37,928 nucleotides of DNA from an uncultured Roseovarius sp. (GTDB lineage: Bacteria > Pseudomonadota > Alphaproteobacteria > Rhodobacterales > Rhodobacteraceae): positions 1 through 37,928 of the forward strand of contig NZ_CAJXIP010000021.1 in the NCBI RefSeq assembly GCF_913054395.1, given 5' to 3'. The notes under the pieces are model-generated. The model was not told where the DNA came from and ran no database searches. It worked only from the letters and a program-made list of their open reading frames with translations. Shown in pieces: positions 8,793 through 16,441 of this stretch (the stretch's first letter is position 1; each line of letters opens with the position of its first letter). Position numbers and translations under genes: made by a program.

Positions 8793-9020
8793 TTCCGGCG
8801 CTTGGCGGGCGCGGCGGCCGGTCACGGCTGACAAGCGACGCGCTCGCGCCGCCCGCGCCCCATGATCCATTTGGAGATTTGCCGTTTATGTCCTAGCAAT
8901 GGGTAGAAGGTTTCATGGCGCCAACGGGATTGTGACCCCATGTGCCATGCCTTCAACTTGTTTATTGCGCGACCGGATTAGATTTACCTCCAAACACTTT
9001 TCCCGATCAGGGCAGATACC

Positions 9021-10073
9021 ATGAGCCAAACCAGCACCGACCCGACACAAGGCATGTCAAAGGCCGTCATGGGGGCAGCGCTCGTCTGGCTGGCGGTGAT
9101 CGTCTATGCGTCGGCAAATTCCATCGTGTCGCTTCTGGCCGATATAGGACGAGAGCACCCGGTTATGGGGCGCAACGCCATCACCCTGTGCAATCTACTG
9201 TTTCTCGGCTCGCTGCTTTCCCTGATCCCGATGGGGTTCATGTTCTACAAGGACTGGACGCTGGCGAACCTGCGCAAGCTGACGCGCAGGGACTGGGGCG
9301 TGTTGTCCCTGTCGGCGCTGTTGTCCTCAGCGATCACACCGGCCCTATTCTTTATCGCGCTCGATTACACGACGGTCACCAATGTGGTGCTGATAGGGCG
9401 GATCGAACCGCCGCTGTTCCTGCTCACGGCCTATCTGATCCTCGGCGAAAAGCTTGACCCGTGGGCGTTTGGCGCCGGTCTGATCGCGCTCGGCGGGGCG
9501 CTTGCGATGCTTGTGATGAACAGTGAGGGCATGTCGTTTGAATTTGGCCGTGGCGAGATCGCGACGGTCTTCGCCACCCTGTCCTTTATCGCCTCGACCA
9601 TCGTCAGCCGGGTCGGTCTCGGCGGTATTCCACTCGGCATCTTCTCGATCTATCGCACCGTCGTGGGCACGATCATTTATTATTTTCTCGCGATGTACCT
9701 TTACGGCGCGCTGCATTTTCAGGACATTTTCGCCGGTATCGTCTGGAAATGGGTCTGGGTCTATGCGGTGGTGGTTATCATCGTCGGTCAGTTTTCATGG
9801 ACACTCGGCCTGAAATACGCGCGCTCGGGCGATATCTCGCTGGCGACATCGTTTTCCCCGGTCGCAGCGCTTATCATCGCCATGCTCATGTTGGGCGAAG
9901 ATCCCGGCCCCGGCCTTGTCCCCGGCGGCGCGATCATCCTGATCGGGATCGGAATCGGGCAATTCGGCCGCCTGCGCCGCCAAAAGGCCGAACGGCGCGC
10001 CGCACAGGCGCGGAAGATGGATGTTGACGACGCGTTGGAAATCGAAGGGCGGGTCAATTTCAAAGGCGCCTGA
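9021..10073 (+). CDS. DMT-superfamily transporter (EamA-type permease)
   Basis: The 350-residue inner-membrane protein has about ten hydrophobic segments organised as two EamA repeats; the end of each repeat shows the typical pattern (first: EPPLFLLTAYLILGEKL; second: LATSFSPVAALIIAMLMLGED). EamA carriers export or exchange metabolites; substrate is not predictable. The soluble C-terminus (QFGRLRRQKAERRAAQARK...) is basic and longer than usual. It is the last core gene before the left boundary of the tRNA-integrated island, whose repeat begins 46 bp after its stop. Confidence 0.9.
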   Translation: MSQTSTDPTQGMSKAVMGAALVWLAVIVYASANSIVSLLADIGREHPVMGRNAITLCNLLFLGSLLSLIPMGFMFYKDWTLANLRKLTRRDWGVLSLSALLSSAITPALFFIALDYTTVTNVVLIGRIEPPLFLLTAYLILGEKLDPWAFGAGLIALGGALAMLVMNSEGMSFEFGRGEIATVFATLSFIASTIVSRVGLGGIPLGIFSIYRTVVGTIIYYFLAMYLYGALHFQDIFAGIVWKWVWVYAVVVIIVGQFSWTLGLKYARSGDISLATSFSPVAALIIAMLMLGEDPGPGLVPGGAIILIGIGIGQFGRLRRQKAERRAAQARKMDVDDALEIEGRVNFKGA

Positions 10074-10119
10074 TCGCGATGACCGACGGACTGGCGATGC
10101 CTCTGTCATATCAGGGAAA

Positions 10120-10147
10120 CATGGTGCTGCTGGGGAGGATTGAACTC
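10120..10147. repeat. Left attachment repeat (attL core), displaced tRNA-Thr 3' end
   Basis: These 28 bases are identical to 27737-27764. They correspond to the tRNA 3' end on the minus strand, from the encoded CCA through the acceptor strand into the T arm. Sequence diverges at once on both sides. This is the expected scar of site-specific integration at a tRNA 3' end. Confidence 0.92.
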
Positions 10148-10442
10148 TAGGTGTTTCTTTTTATATCATTGAATTAATTGCATAAAATTTACCCCTGATC
10201 AAGGGCCGTGTAGGAGTTTTGTGGTACACGTTTCAGAGTGGGGCGAGGGCGCGTGGGCGGTGCCTTGACGAATTCCTCGGGCACTTCTCAAGGGAGCGTT
10301 AAGGACAGTGTCAGTGCCTGCCGCTTTTCATAGATTTGTGCTTAGTCTACGAACAGCAGAGATAAAACAACCCAAGGGCAATAAATCCCCAAGATGCGTG
10401 ACTGAAACTAGATAGTAATTATTGGAAAGAGCAAAGCTTACA
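10148..10442. other. Non-coding left end of the island with one integrase arm-type repeat
   Basis: This AT-rich stretch has no convincing gene. It holds GTGTAGGAGT at 10208-10217, which also occurs near the right end (see the paired sites at 27661-27683), and a near-palindrome around 10193-10206 (CCC/CTGATCAAGGG). The remainder presumably carries the promoter of the proteasome-like gene, but no clear -35/-10 pair was identified. Confidence 0.5.
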
Positions 10443-11762
10443 ATGACTTCAGAAATATGCGTAATGAACCGAATGAGCGTGGTACTAGCCGCAGACAGTG
10501 CTTCGACGATCTCTTACTACGATAATGGCAAACTCCAGCAAAGATACTTCAAAGGCGCGAACAAAGTGTTCCAGCTATCCAACGCCCATCCAGTTGGCTT
10601 AATGATCTACGGGAACGCTGAAATTATGGGCGTGCCTTGGGAGCTGGTAATAAAAGCTTTTCGCAAGCATTTGGACAATAGTTCATTTGATTCCGTTGAG
10701 GGCTACGCAAAAGCCTTCCAGCAGTTTCTTAATGATAGCCAGCAATTCTTTCCTAAAGAAAGCCGTGACGAGAGCTTCAAGAACTCAATCAAGATTGAGA
10801 CCGCGATCTGTTGCAATGACTTCAATAACAGAGCGGCGGATGACGCAGAGTTTGACGAGGGGCATCAACTTGCCACGCTTGAAGAACTACTTGCTAATCT
10901 AGAATTTAAAAATGGGTTGGATCAAGAATTCCTTGAACGCCTCTTGCATGAGTGGCCGAATGACATCCTTGAAGAACTGAAGAATGATGAAAACGGACAC
11001 TTCCATCAACATTTCGCGGACAGAACAGACGCGCAGCTACGCAAAATTATAGAATTAGCAATCACTCTCAAAGCTAAAAAGCTTCATGAAAGTCCGACCG
11101 GCCTAGTTTTTGCAGGTTTTGGGGACTCCTCAGTATATCCCGAGATGTACGTGGCAAAAAACACTGGCTTTTTGGAACGAGAGTTGATCATGGCAGACAT
11201 TGAAAAAGAGCTGATTTCCCATGGTATGGACTCATACATTTCAGGGTTCGCTCAATCATCAATGGCAGACACATTTATCATAGGTTTTGACGAACAAGCC
11301 TTTGGGACTATTCAGGGGGTTCAGCGCCAAGCTTTACCCGATGTGCTTGATCCTTTTGTCACGAAGTTGGGTGGTAGTATTGAACGAACCGAGCGCGGCG
11401 CTGTACTAAAAGATGGCGAAGGCAATGTTTTGTTCGATGAACAGAGCTTTAGTGATGTCACGACAGAAGCTCTACGGCCTGTTGGGAACAAAATTCTCGG
11501 GGAGTCGCGACAGAACCACGGGGAGCCATTGGAGCGCGTCATTTCGATGCTTCCGGTGGAAGAAATGGCTGAACTAGCCGAAACGATGGTCGATTTGCAG
11601 TCGCTTAAAGAAAAAGTAACGCGCCCTAGTGAAACTGTCGGGGGGCCAGTGGATGTGGCAATCATAACCAAGAACGAAGGGTTGATCTGGAAGAAGCGGA
11701 AGCACTTCTTCGACATCAGCTTAAATCAACGGTACTTGCAAAGACTTCACACAAAGGATTAA
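10443..11762 (+). CDS. Proteasome/HslV-like Ntn hydrolase with long C-terminal region
   Basis: Starting at ATG 10443, the 439-residue product begins M-TSEICVMNRMSVVLAADSA. Removing Met leaves Thr1, and Asp falls exactly at mature position 17, as in HslV and proteasome beta subunits (Thr1, Asp17, Lys33). A lysine in GANKVFQL (residue 41) aligns with the Lys33 block (GNVKKVRRL in HslV), and VGLMIYGNAEIMG with the strand ending in the substrate-binding glycine. This suggests an autocatalysis-free Thr protease or amidase. The region after about residue 170 (some 270 residues, charged) is unlike HslV. An upstream in-frame TTG at 10422 would bury the Thr and is rejected. The 74-residue gene follows closely. 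Function is unknown; the fold assignment is inference from motif spacing. Confidence 0.7.
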   Translation: MTSEICVMNRMSVVLAADSASTISYYDNGKLQQRYFKGANKVFQLSNAHPVGLMIYGNAEIMGVPWELVIKAFRKHLDNSSFDSVEGYAKAFQQFLNDSQQFFPKESRDESFKNSIKIETAICCNDFNNRAADDAEFDEGHQLATLEELLANLEFKNGLDQEFLERLLHEWPNDILEELKNDENGHFHQHFADRTDAQLRKIIELAITLKAKKLHESPTGLVFAGFGDSSVYPEMYVAKNTGFLERELIMADIEKELISHGMDSYISGFAQSSMADTFIIGFDEQAFGTIQGVQRQALPDVLDPFVTKLGGSIERTERGAVLKDGEGNVLFDEQSFSDVTTEALRPVGNKILGESRQNHGEPLERVISMLPVEEMAELAETMVDLQSLKEKVTRPSETVGGPVDVAIITKNEGLIWKKRKHFFDISLNQRYLQRLHTKD

Positions 11763-11783
11763 GTGAACTTGTTGGGAGAAACC

Positions 11784-12008
11784 ATGATTACTCTTTGTGA
11801 ACTAAGCTCAATGCCTTCACACCAAACTGCTGATAAGCGGGCTAATGGTGATGTATCTTATCGTGACGAATATAAAGAGTTTGTCCGCAAAATCAGGCAG
11901 CAAGCGTATCAGGAAGGTTCAATTGATGATCTGTTACCACAAGGCAATGAGGAACCTAGTTCTGCGCTTGAACTGGTCCGGACTTTGACCGGCGCGCGAG
12001 CCGTTTGA
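11784..12008 (+). CDS. Small hypothetical protein, likely partner of the Ntn hydrolase
   Basis: A 74-residue product starting at ATG 11784, preceded by GGGAGA with a short spacer. An in-frame GTG at 11763 directly after the upstream stop is a less good start. The product is charged and probably helical (YRDEYKEFVRKIRQQAYQEG), with an acidic middle and no membrane segment. The start lies 21 bp after the hydrolase stop, so the two are almost surely one transcript. I do not recognise the family. A substrate, adaptor or inhibitor of the hydrolase are possibilities, none shown by sequence. Confidence 0.6.
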   Translation: MITLCELSSMPSHQTADKRANGDVSYRDEYKEFVRKIRQQAYQEGSIDDLLPQGNEEPSSALELVRTLTGARAV

Positions 12009-12191
12009 CTAACAACCTGGCTCAAAATAACAATTACTGTATGAAGTATGCCCTCTCAGATTGACGCCTGATTAGGGCTTTGCTCTATTCTACCGCTGGA
12101 GTTGATCTTAAGCCGAAAAATTCTTCTAAATCGATGAGGACGCGTCACGGTAGTCCCACTGCCCGTACTTTAAGCGGCCGGAATTAAATCC

Positions 12192-12548
12192 ATGCGGCAC
12201 CCCAGCGGTTGCCCGATTAATGGCGTTAGCGACTACGTTTTCTGGGGGGCAGCCCTACCCAATCCAACCGGCGACAAACCCGGCGACGAAACACGTACGA
12301 TGCACGACATTTCATTGTTGCCACCAGGACAGGCACTGCAAATTCAGGGCGTTATGGGGCCTGCAGTTCACGACACGGTTTTTGACGTAAAGGTAAGTTG
12401 GACTGAAATGCCCGGCGCCTCCGACCGCGAAACCCTCGCATACAAGATCGAAGCGAAGGACGGGTTCAGGGGCGGATGGAACACGAAGGGCACCCATCAC
12501 GTCGCCGAAGAACTTGAGAAAATACGCAAAAAGCTTCCTAAAGCGTGA
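12192..12548 (+). CDS. Hypothetical protein
   Basis: A 118-residue frame starts at the first ATG after an in-frame stop at 12171. The C-terminal two thirds look protein-like, with alternating strands (DTVFDVKVSW, LAYKIEAKDGF) and a charged helix (HHVAEELEKIRKKLPKA). The N-terminal 36 residues are less convincing, so translation may start at ATG 12300. The upstream ribosome site is weak. No family was recognised. It could be a shortened remnant of a longer gene, because island material between modules is often decayed. Confidence 0.4.
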   Translation: MRHPSGCPINGVSDYVFWGAALPNPTGDKPGDETRTMHDISLLPPGQALQIQGVMGPAVHDTVFDVKVSWTEMPGASDRETLAYKIEAKDGFRGGWNTKGTHHVAEELEKIRKKLPKA

Positions 12549-12889
12549 AAGAAACGTCGGTTGCAACGGTAAACACAAGTTAGGGTGAGTTACATTTGGC
12601 GCTCACGCCAGGGTTGTAAGACGGCGAGAGCAAAAGATTAGCATGCTGTCTTACGGCGACAAAATACGAGGTGCCGAGTAAACATACAGGGAGGCCCACG
12701 AACAGGCCACCCGTCATTTCTTCAAACGTGCGCAACGGCAAGCTCAGGGCCGGTAGCGCCAAAGCCGACACGCCGTTTCTCATTACGGGGACCGTGAAGT
12801 GCCGCCATTGGGTGTTTTGATCGTCCTAAGGTCTTGCCGGATGTCGCGCAGGAGGTGGCCGATAATTTTTCTAAAGGTCTCGCACATGA
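12549..12889. other. Non-coding gap between the hypothetical gene and RNase H
   Basis: No convincing gene here. It contains a 7-bp inverted repeat, GTAAGAC (12616-12622) and GTCTTAC (12648-12654), that could fold into a hairpin with a 25-base loop. It lies downstream of both convergent transcription units, so it may serve as a weak terminator, though no T-run follows. Confidence 0.4.
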
Positions 12890-13351
12890 TCAGGCCACCT
12901 TACTTGCTGCCGCGAACGCGATGGCGTCAACTTCCTCGTTTCTGGCATCGCCATTGTGCCCGCGCACCCAAGTCCACTTGACATCGAGACCCTCGCAGAC
13001 AGCCACGAGCGCCTCCCATAGGTCACGGTTCTCAACCGGCTTTCCGCTGGATTTGCGCCAGGCATTGCGCTGCCAATTGGGGAGCCATTCCGTCATTCCT
13101 CCTATGAGGAGTTGGCTGTCGGAGTACACGGTGATTTGGGCTTGCTCGTTCCGCTTGATCTTACCCAGACCACGCAATGCGGCAGTCATTTCCATGCGGT
13201 TGTTCGTCGTGGCTGGGGCGTGCCCGCTAAGGAGGGCTTTCTTGACCTCCTCATCATCAGCATAGCGCCTGACCGCTGCGGCCCAACCGCCGCGACCGGG
13301 GTTATTCAGGCAGGAGCCGTCGGTGTGGATGGTGATTTTTGTGTGTTTCAT
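12890..13351 (-). CDS. Ribonuclease H (RNase HI type)
   Basis: The 153-residue product cleaves RNA in RNA-DNA hybrids. The four carboxylates of RNase HI are visible: Asp in HTDGSC, Glu in NNRMEMTAA, Asp in VYSDSQL, and the His/Asp pair in VRGHNGDARNEEVDAIA. Start ATG 13351 gives the compact family length; 29 extra in-frame residues upstream look non-native and are rejected. It is the last gene of a leftward run of island genes. A chromosomal RNase H is normally elsewhere, so this is an accessory copy, as found in phages and mobile elements, perhaps for primer removal or plasmid-like replication. Confidence 0.92.
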   Translation of the reverse strand: MKHTKITIHTDGSCLNNPGRGGWAAAVRRYADDEEVKKALLSGHAPATTNNRMEMTAALRGLGKIKRNEQAQITVYSDSQLLIGGMTEWLPNWQRNAWRKSSGKPVENRDLWEALVAVCEGLDVKWTWVRGHNGDARNEEVDAIAFAAASKVA

Positions 13352-13466
13352 TGGGATGCTTTCTGTGTTTTGGGAGATGTGCCTGTTCCGTCGTATTTCC
13401 GAACCGGAATTTTTCGGGAGCTGTTTCCCCGCCACCAACTTTGGCAGCGTGGGCCGTTTGGAAGGA

Positions 13467-13745
13467 TCAAGCTGTCAGGACGTCTGCATCGGGCAAGTCC
13501 AAATGCCAGTTCAACTCGAACTCGAAGTTGTCGACGTGGAACATGATGCTGCCATCGCCGTGTAAAACGGCCCCAATGCTCTCAACTTCGTCGACGGGCA
13601 TGTAAATCTTCATCAACTCGAAGAGGTCATCGGGAAGTTCGTCGATCAGCACCATGCTAGGGTCGGTGATTAACTTCCGAGCGCCTGCGAAGAGACGGGC
13701 GATGAGGTCTGCGTTTTTGGCGGTGGAGAGTGTCTGCTGTGACAT
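13467..13745 (-). CDS. Small acidic hypothetical protein
   Basis: A 92-residue acidic protein with a mixed helix-strand pattern (DDLFELMKIYMPVDEVES, then IMFHVDNFEFELNWHLDLPDAD). No motif or family recognised. It lies between the RHH-like gene (44 bp upstream) and RNase H on the same strand. AAGG stands about ten bases before ATG 13745. Co-transcription with its neighbours is likely. Length and coherent codon use support a real gene. Confidence 0.6.
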   Translation of the reverse strand: MSQQTLSTAKNADLIARLFAGARKLITDPSMVLIDELPDDLFELMKIYMPVDEVESIGAVLHGDGSIMFHVDNFEFELNWHLDLPDADVLTA

Positions 13746-13789
13746 ATTGAGGAACCTTGTGTTGTTATGTTCGGAAAATGGCGGTGGCG

Positions 13790-14152
13790 TCAGTTGCCGT
13801 TGCCGCCAAAGTTTTCGTGGTTGACGATGGGGTGGAGACCAGCGGCCATCAGGGCAGCCAAGACCTCGGCCCGAGAGATTTCCTTCCCGGTTTTCTTGAG
13901 GTGCAGTTTTTGGAGAACTTCCACCACGGCGATCTGATCAATACGCAGGCTGATGTTGATCCATGCCGCCTTGTTCTGACCACGGCGCGAGCGGGCAACG
14001 GTGGCGTGGGTCTCCTCGGCTGTCATCATGTCGATTATGGGCAGGAACCTGCGGGCCTTTTGACGCAAGAGACGAGACCAGTAGTGGCGGCGGCGCACCC
14101 CCAGCTTAGAGGCGTCGGTCTTCGTCGGGCGGGTGTAGAGGGGGTCTTTCAT
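13790..14152 (-). CDS. Ribbon-helix-helix-like DNA-binding protein (putative)
   Basis: The 120-residue product is basic at the N-terminus (PTKTDASKLGVRRRHYWSRLLRQKARR). The C-terminal half reads WINISLRIDQIAVVEVLQ...GKEISRAEVLAALMAAGL, which resembles a ribbon-helix-helix module (strand ISLRI, helix, then SRAEVLAALMAAG). Such proteins act as dimeric repressors or partition factors. ATG 14152 is preceded by AAAGGA with an eight-base spacer. It sits between the BRO gene and the acidic protein gene in a leftward run. The DNA-binding role is inference from the pattern. Confidence 0.6.
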   Translation of the reverse strand: MKDPLYTRPTKTDASKLGVRRRHYWSRLLRQKARRFLPIIDMMTAEETHATVARSRRGQNKAAWINISLRIDQIAVVEVLQKLHLKKTGKEISRAEVLAALMAAGLHPIVNHENFGGNGN

Positions 14153-14263
14153 TGGGGTTTCCTTTCGTCGCTGTGACGGCTGGGAATCATTGAGGTGCCC
14201 CTCGGGTGGACCGAGAGAGCGCGTGCGGATGGTGTTGCGGTTGGAGTCGCCGAGGTCGCTGGC

Positions 14264-15043
14264 TCAAAAGTTTGCGGCGGCCTTGAGTAGTTCCTGCATG
14301 GTCTGTTTTGAGGAAGCTTGAGGTGGCTCTGGGAAGACCCCGAAGTCGTCTTCCTCGTCGATCACCTCGTCTCCGTCATAGGGCACAAACGGCGCTGGAC
14401 GGGCAGAACGCACGCCGCCTTTGCCCCCGCACCAGCAGCGGCCAAGGCCTTCCCAATCGGAGGGACAGAGGCAGAACTCGACCTCATCGGGTCGGATTGG
14501 AGTGTTATCGACCAGACCTCGATAGGCAGCCATCGGTCTCAGCGGGTCGAGGGGACGGCCCTGCTCATCCTCATCCACAACGGTGACGATCTTACGGAAC
14601 ACCGGCTCCAACGTCTCAGGTGCCTTGCGGGCTGGAGACCACACCTCTGCATCCGCGCCATCGGGCAAGAGCGTTTCCTTGACCCATTCTGCGAACGGCC
14701 ATGCCTTGAACGGGTTGTGACCCTGCGTCTTCTTTCCATAGGCCAACTCGAGGATGGCCCTCGGGCTGACCAGAGAGCCACCGTTGCGGCGACCATCGGT
14801 GAACCTGAACGGGGTGTCTTTGATCTTGATGACGTCTGGAGGAGCGATGCGTTGGAGCATTCGACCGTAGCCACCGCTTTTGTGCTGTGGAAAGCCCATC
14901 GCCGCTGCCGCCTGCGCTCCTGATAGCCACAGGTTTCCGTTGGTCTCAATCACGTCGAGGTCTTCTCCCGCGTAGGCGACCACCTTGTGCGTGAAGTCGT
15001 CAGTGAAGATGAGTTGACCATCATCATCGGTGAAGTCCGCCAT
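14264..15043 (-). CDS. BRO-N domain protein (phage antirepressor-like)
   Basis: The 259-residue product starts at ATG 15043 after AAGGAG with a good spacer; in-frame residues further upstream lack a ribosome site. Residues about 20-125 match the BRO-N pattern: VIETNGNLWLSGAQAAAAMGF (cf. WF...AKDVAEALGY), a central FRFTDGRRNGGSLVSPRAILELAYGK block (cf. LINEEGLYRLI..S) and FAEWVKETLLP (cf. FRRWVTEEVLP). BRO-N proteins bind DNA and serve as antirepressors in phages. The C-terminal half is unlike a KilA-C domain, with Cys-rich spots (FCLCP, CWCGG) that might bind metal, and an acidic tail. A cluster of repeats lies immediately upstream. Confidence 0.75.
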   Translation of the reverse strand: MADFTDDDGQLIFTDDFTHKVVAYAGEDLDVIETNGNLWLSGAQAAAAMGFPQHKSGGYGRMLQRIAPPDVIKIKDTPFRFTDGRRNGGSLVSPRAILELAYGKKTQGHNPFKAWPFAEWVKETLLPDGADAEVWSPARKAPETLEPVFRKIVTVVDEDEQGRPLDPLRPMAAYRGLVDNTPIRPDEVEFCLCPSDWEGLGRCWCGGKGGVRSARPAPFVPYDGDEVIDEEDDFGVFPEPPQASSKQTMQELLKAAANF

Positions 15044-15055
15044 AGCGTTCTCCTT

Positions 15056-15101
15056 TCTTACCTTAAGGGGATTGGTGGGTATTTTCGGGTGGGTATCTCG
15101 A
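15056..15101. repeat. Repeat cluster A upstream of the BRO gene
   Basis: GGTGGGTAT occurs at 15074-15082 and 15088-15096, with repeat units spaced 14 bp, within a roughly 45-bp block that recurs nearly unchanged at 15369-15415. It lies just upstream of the BRO gene's ribosome site. Possible roles: operator, promoter element or iteron; none is demonstrated. Confidence 0.7.
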
Positions 15102-15716
15102 GGGTGGACCTGATGGGCATGCTGCTGTCGCAGGGTCACCATTCTGAGGCTTGAACCCGGACTGCGCCCTGAAAGACCAAGGCGAAGATTGTCATCTCTG
15201 AGGTGGTGTTCGTATTGCTTCGTCTCCGAGGCGAAAGCCGAGAACTGGGTCTTCCCAAGGCGGAGCCCATGATCGGGCGTGCTCAGGGCAAATTCAGCGA
15301 TGCTGGGTCACCTGACGAGGCAACACCACCGGGCGTCCTACTCTACGAAGAAGGAGAAGCCGGTCTCTTCCTTACCATAGGGGGATTGGTGGGTATTTTC
15401 CGGTGGGTATCTCGATCCGCTCCGTCTCTTCCATGAAGTTGTGAAAGTCACCGTTCGCCCTGTCTCTCACGTCCACTTAAATGAAACCCGCGAGGCTGAC
15501 CCCGGTGACATGATCGGCACCGACAGCGCACCTCACGGGTACAACAATGAGCAGACCCGAGGCAGTAGTGCCTGGAGACCGTCCTATGGGCATCAGCCGC
15601 AATCGGGGGAGAAATTGCCAGTGATGTCGATGAGGTCCGGTCTCAAGTATGTCGAGGGGGTGGGTTAATTGCATCAAGACACAGCGAAGGACGAAATCAC
15701 AGGGGAGCACATCCCA
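15102..15716. other. Non-coding region between the BRO and resolvase genes, with repeat cluster B at 15369-15415
   Basis: About 600 bp without a convincing gene. It holds the second copy of the 45-bp block, with GGTGGGTAT at 15388-15396 and 15402-15410, 314 bp from the first cluster. A 9-bp inverted repeat, GGTGGTGTT (15202-15210) and AACACCACC (15322-15330), flanks a GC-rich stretch. The short open frames here (15203-15436, 15441-15668, 15477-15710) lack ribosome sites and protein-like composition. This may be the leader or control region of the leftward BRO-to-RNase H genes, or an origin-like locus. Confidence 0.5.
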
Positions 15717-16298
15717 TCAGCGCAATGCTGGACCTGTCTTCACGTCGCCCTCGTTGAGAATGCGATAGACGCTCGATTTGCCGATGCCGAGGGCCTTGGC
15801 GATCTTGAGTGGCGGCATGCCCTCACGCGCCAGCTTCATGACCTCGTCCGCTTTCGCCATAGCTGTTGGTTTCCGGCCCTTGTATTTGCCGTCGGCCTTT
15901 GCCTTGGCAATGCCTTCGCGCTGCCGCTCCAGCATGATCTCGCGTTCAAACTGCGCGATGCTGGTCAGCATGTTGAGCATCAGTCTGCCATTTGCGGTGC
16001 TGGTGTCTATCGCACCGTCGAGGATGCGTAGTGCAACGCCCTTGGCTTCGAGCCGCTCAGTGATCTTGACGAGGTGCGCCACCGAACGGGCCAACCGGTC
16101 CAGCTTCGTGACCACCAGAACGTCGCCCTTGCGGGCAAACTTTATGGCCTCCTCCAGTTTTTCCCTCTTGGCCACATCAACGGACGAGACCTGTTCAGTG
16201 AAGATTTCTTCACAGCCAATGTCGCTGAGGTCGCGTTGCTGCGCTTCAAGACCTGCCTTCTGATCGACTGTGGATGTGCGAGCGTAACCAACAAGCAT
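15717..16298 (-). CDS. Serine recombinase (resolvase/invertase family)
   Basis: The 193-residue product has the resolvase N-terminus MLVGYARTSTVDQ with catalytic Ser9, a VVTKLDRLARSVAHLV helix with the conserved Arg pair, a TANGRLMLNMLTSIAQFEREIMLERQ long E-helix, and a C-terminal helix-turn-helix (LKIAKALGIGKSSVYRIL). It is close in design to Pin/Tn3-type resolvases. ATG 16298 was chosen because GGAAGGA lies six bases upstream; the ATG at 16304 abuts that site. It probably resolves dimers or controls an invertible segment in the island. The upstream region has nested inverted repeats of res-site type. Confidence 0.93.
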   Translation of the reverse strand: MLVGYARTSTVDQKAGLEAQQRDLSDIGCEEIFTEQVSSVDVAKREKLEEAIKFARKGDVLVVTKLDRLARSVAHLVKITERLEAKGVALRILDGAIDTSTANGRLMLNMLTSIAQFEREIMLERQREGIAKAKADGKYKGRKPTAMAKADEVMKLAREGMPPLKIAKALGIGKSSVYRILNEGDVKTGPALR

Positions 16299-16340
16299 GA
16301 GCATTCCTTCCAATTAGAGTCTAAGACTTAATCAGAAATA

Positions 16341-16424
16341 ATTCCCAAAATGTCAATATAATTTCTATGGGAAGCATTCTTAGGCTTGCCTAGGCTTCCC
16401 GCACACCCAAGGCCTATTGGGAAT
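16341..16424. promoter_or_regulatory. Nested inverted repeats upstream of the resolvase: res-site or operator candidate
   Basis: Three inverted pairs are visible: ATTCCCAA (16341-16348) with TTGGGAAT (16417-16424), GGGAAGC (16369-16375) with GCTTCCC (16394-16400), and CCCAA (16406-16410) with TTGGG (16417-16421). TAGGCTT is also repeated directly at 16381-16387 and 16391-16397. Resolvase genes often have their recombination site directly upstream; the arrangement fits, but the crossover dinucleotide cannot be picked by eye. Confidence 0.5.
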
Positions 16425-16441
16425 TTGTGAGTTCTTCTTGG

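Noticed and set aside
10120..10147. A second tRNA gene at the left boundary
   Set aside because: Only the 3' end of tRNA-Thr is present; the D and anticodon arms are missing, so it is an att scar.
10443..11762. Identification of the Ntn hydrolase as Anbu or HslV proper
   Set aside because: Both are shorter (about 175-250 residues) and lack this C-terminal region; only the catalytic core spacing agrees.
12580..12783. 67-codon minus-strand frame
   Set aside because: No ribosome site, composition not protein-like, and it spans an inverted repeat.
15203..15710. Three short frames (15203-15436, 15441-15668, 15477-15710)
   Set aside because: They lack ribosome sites and recognisable protein features; one crosses the repeat block.
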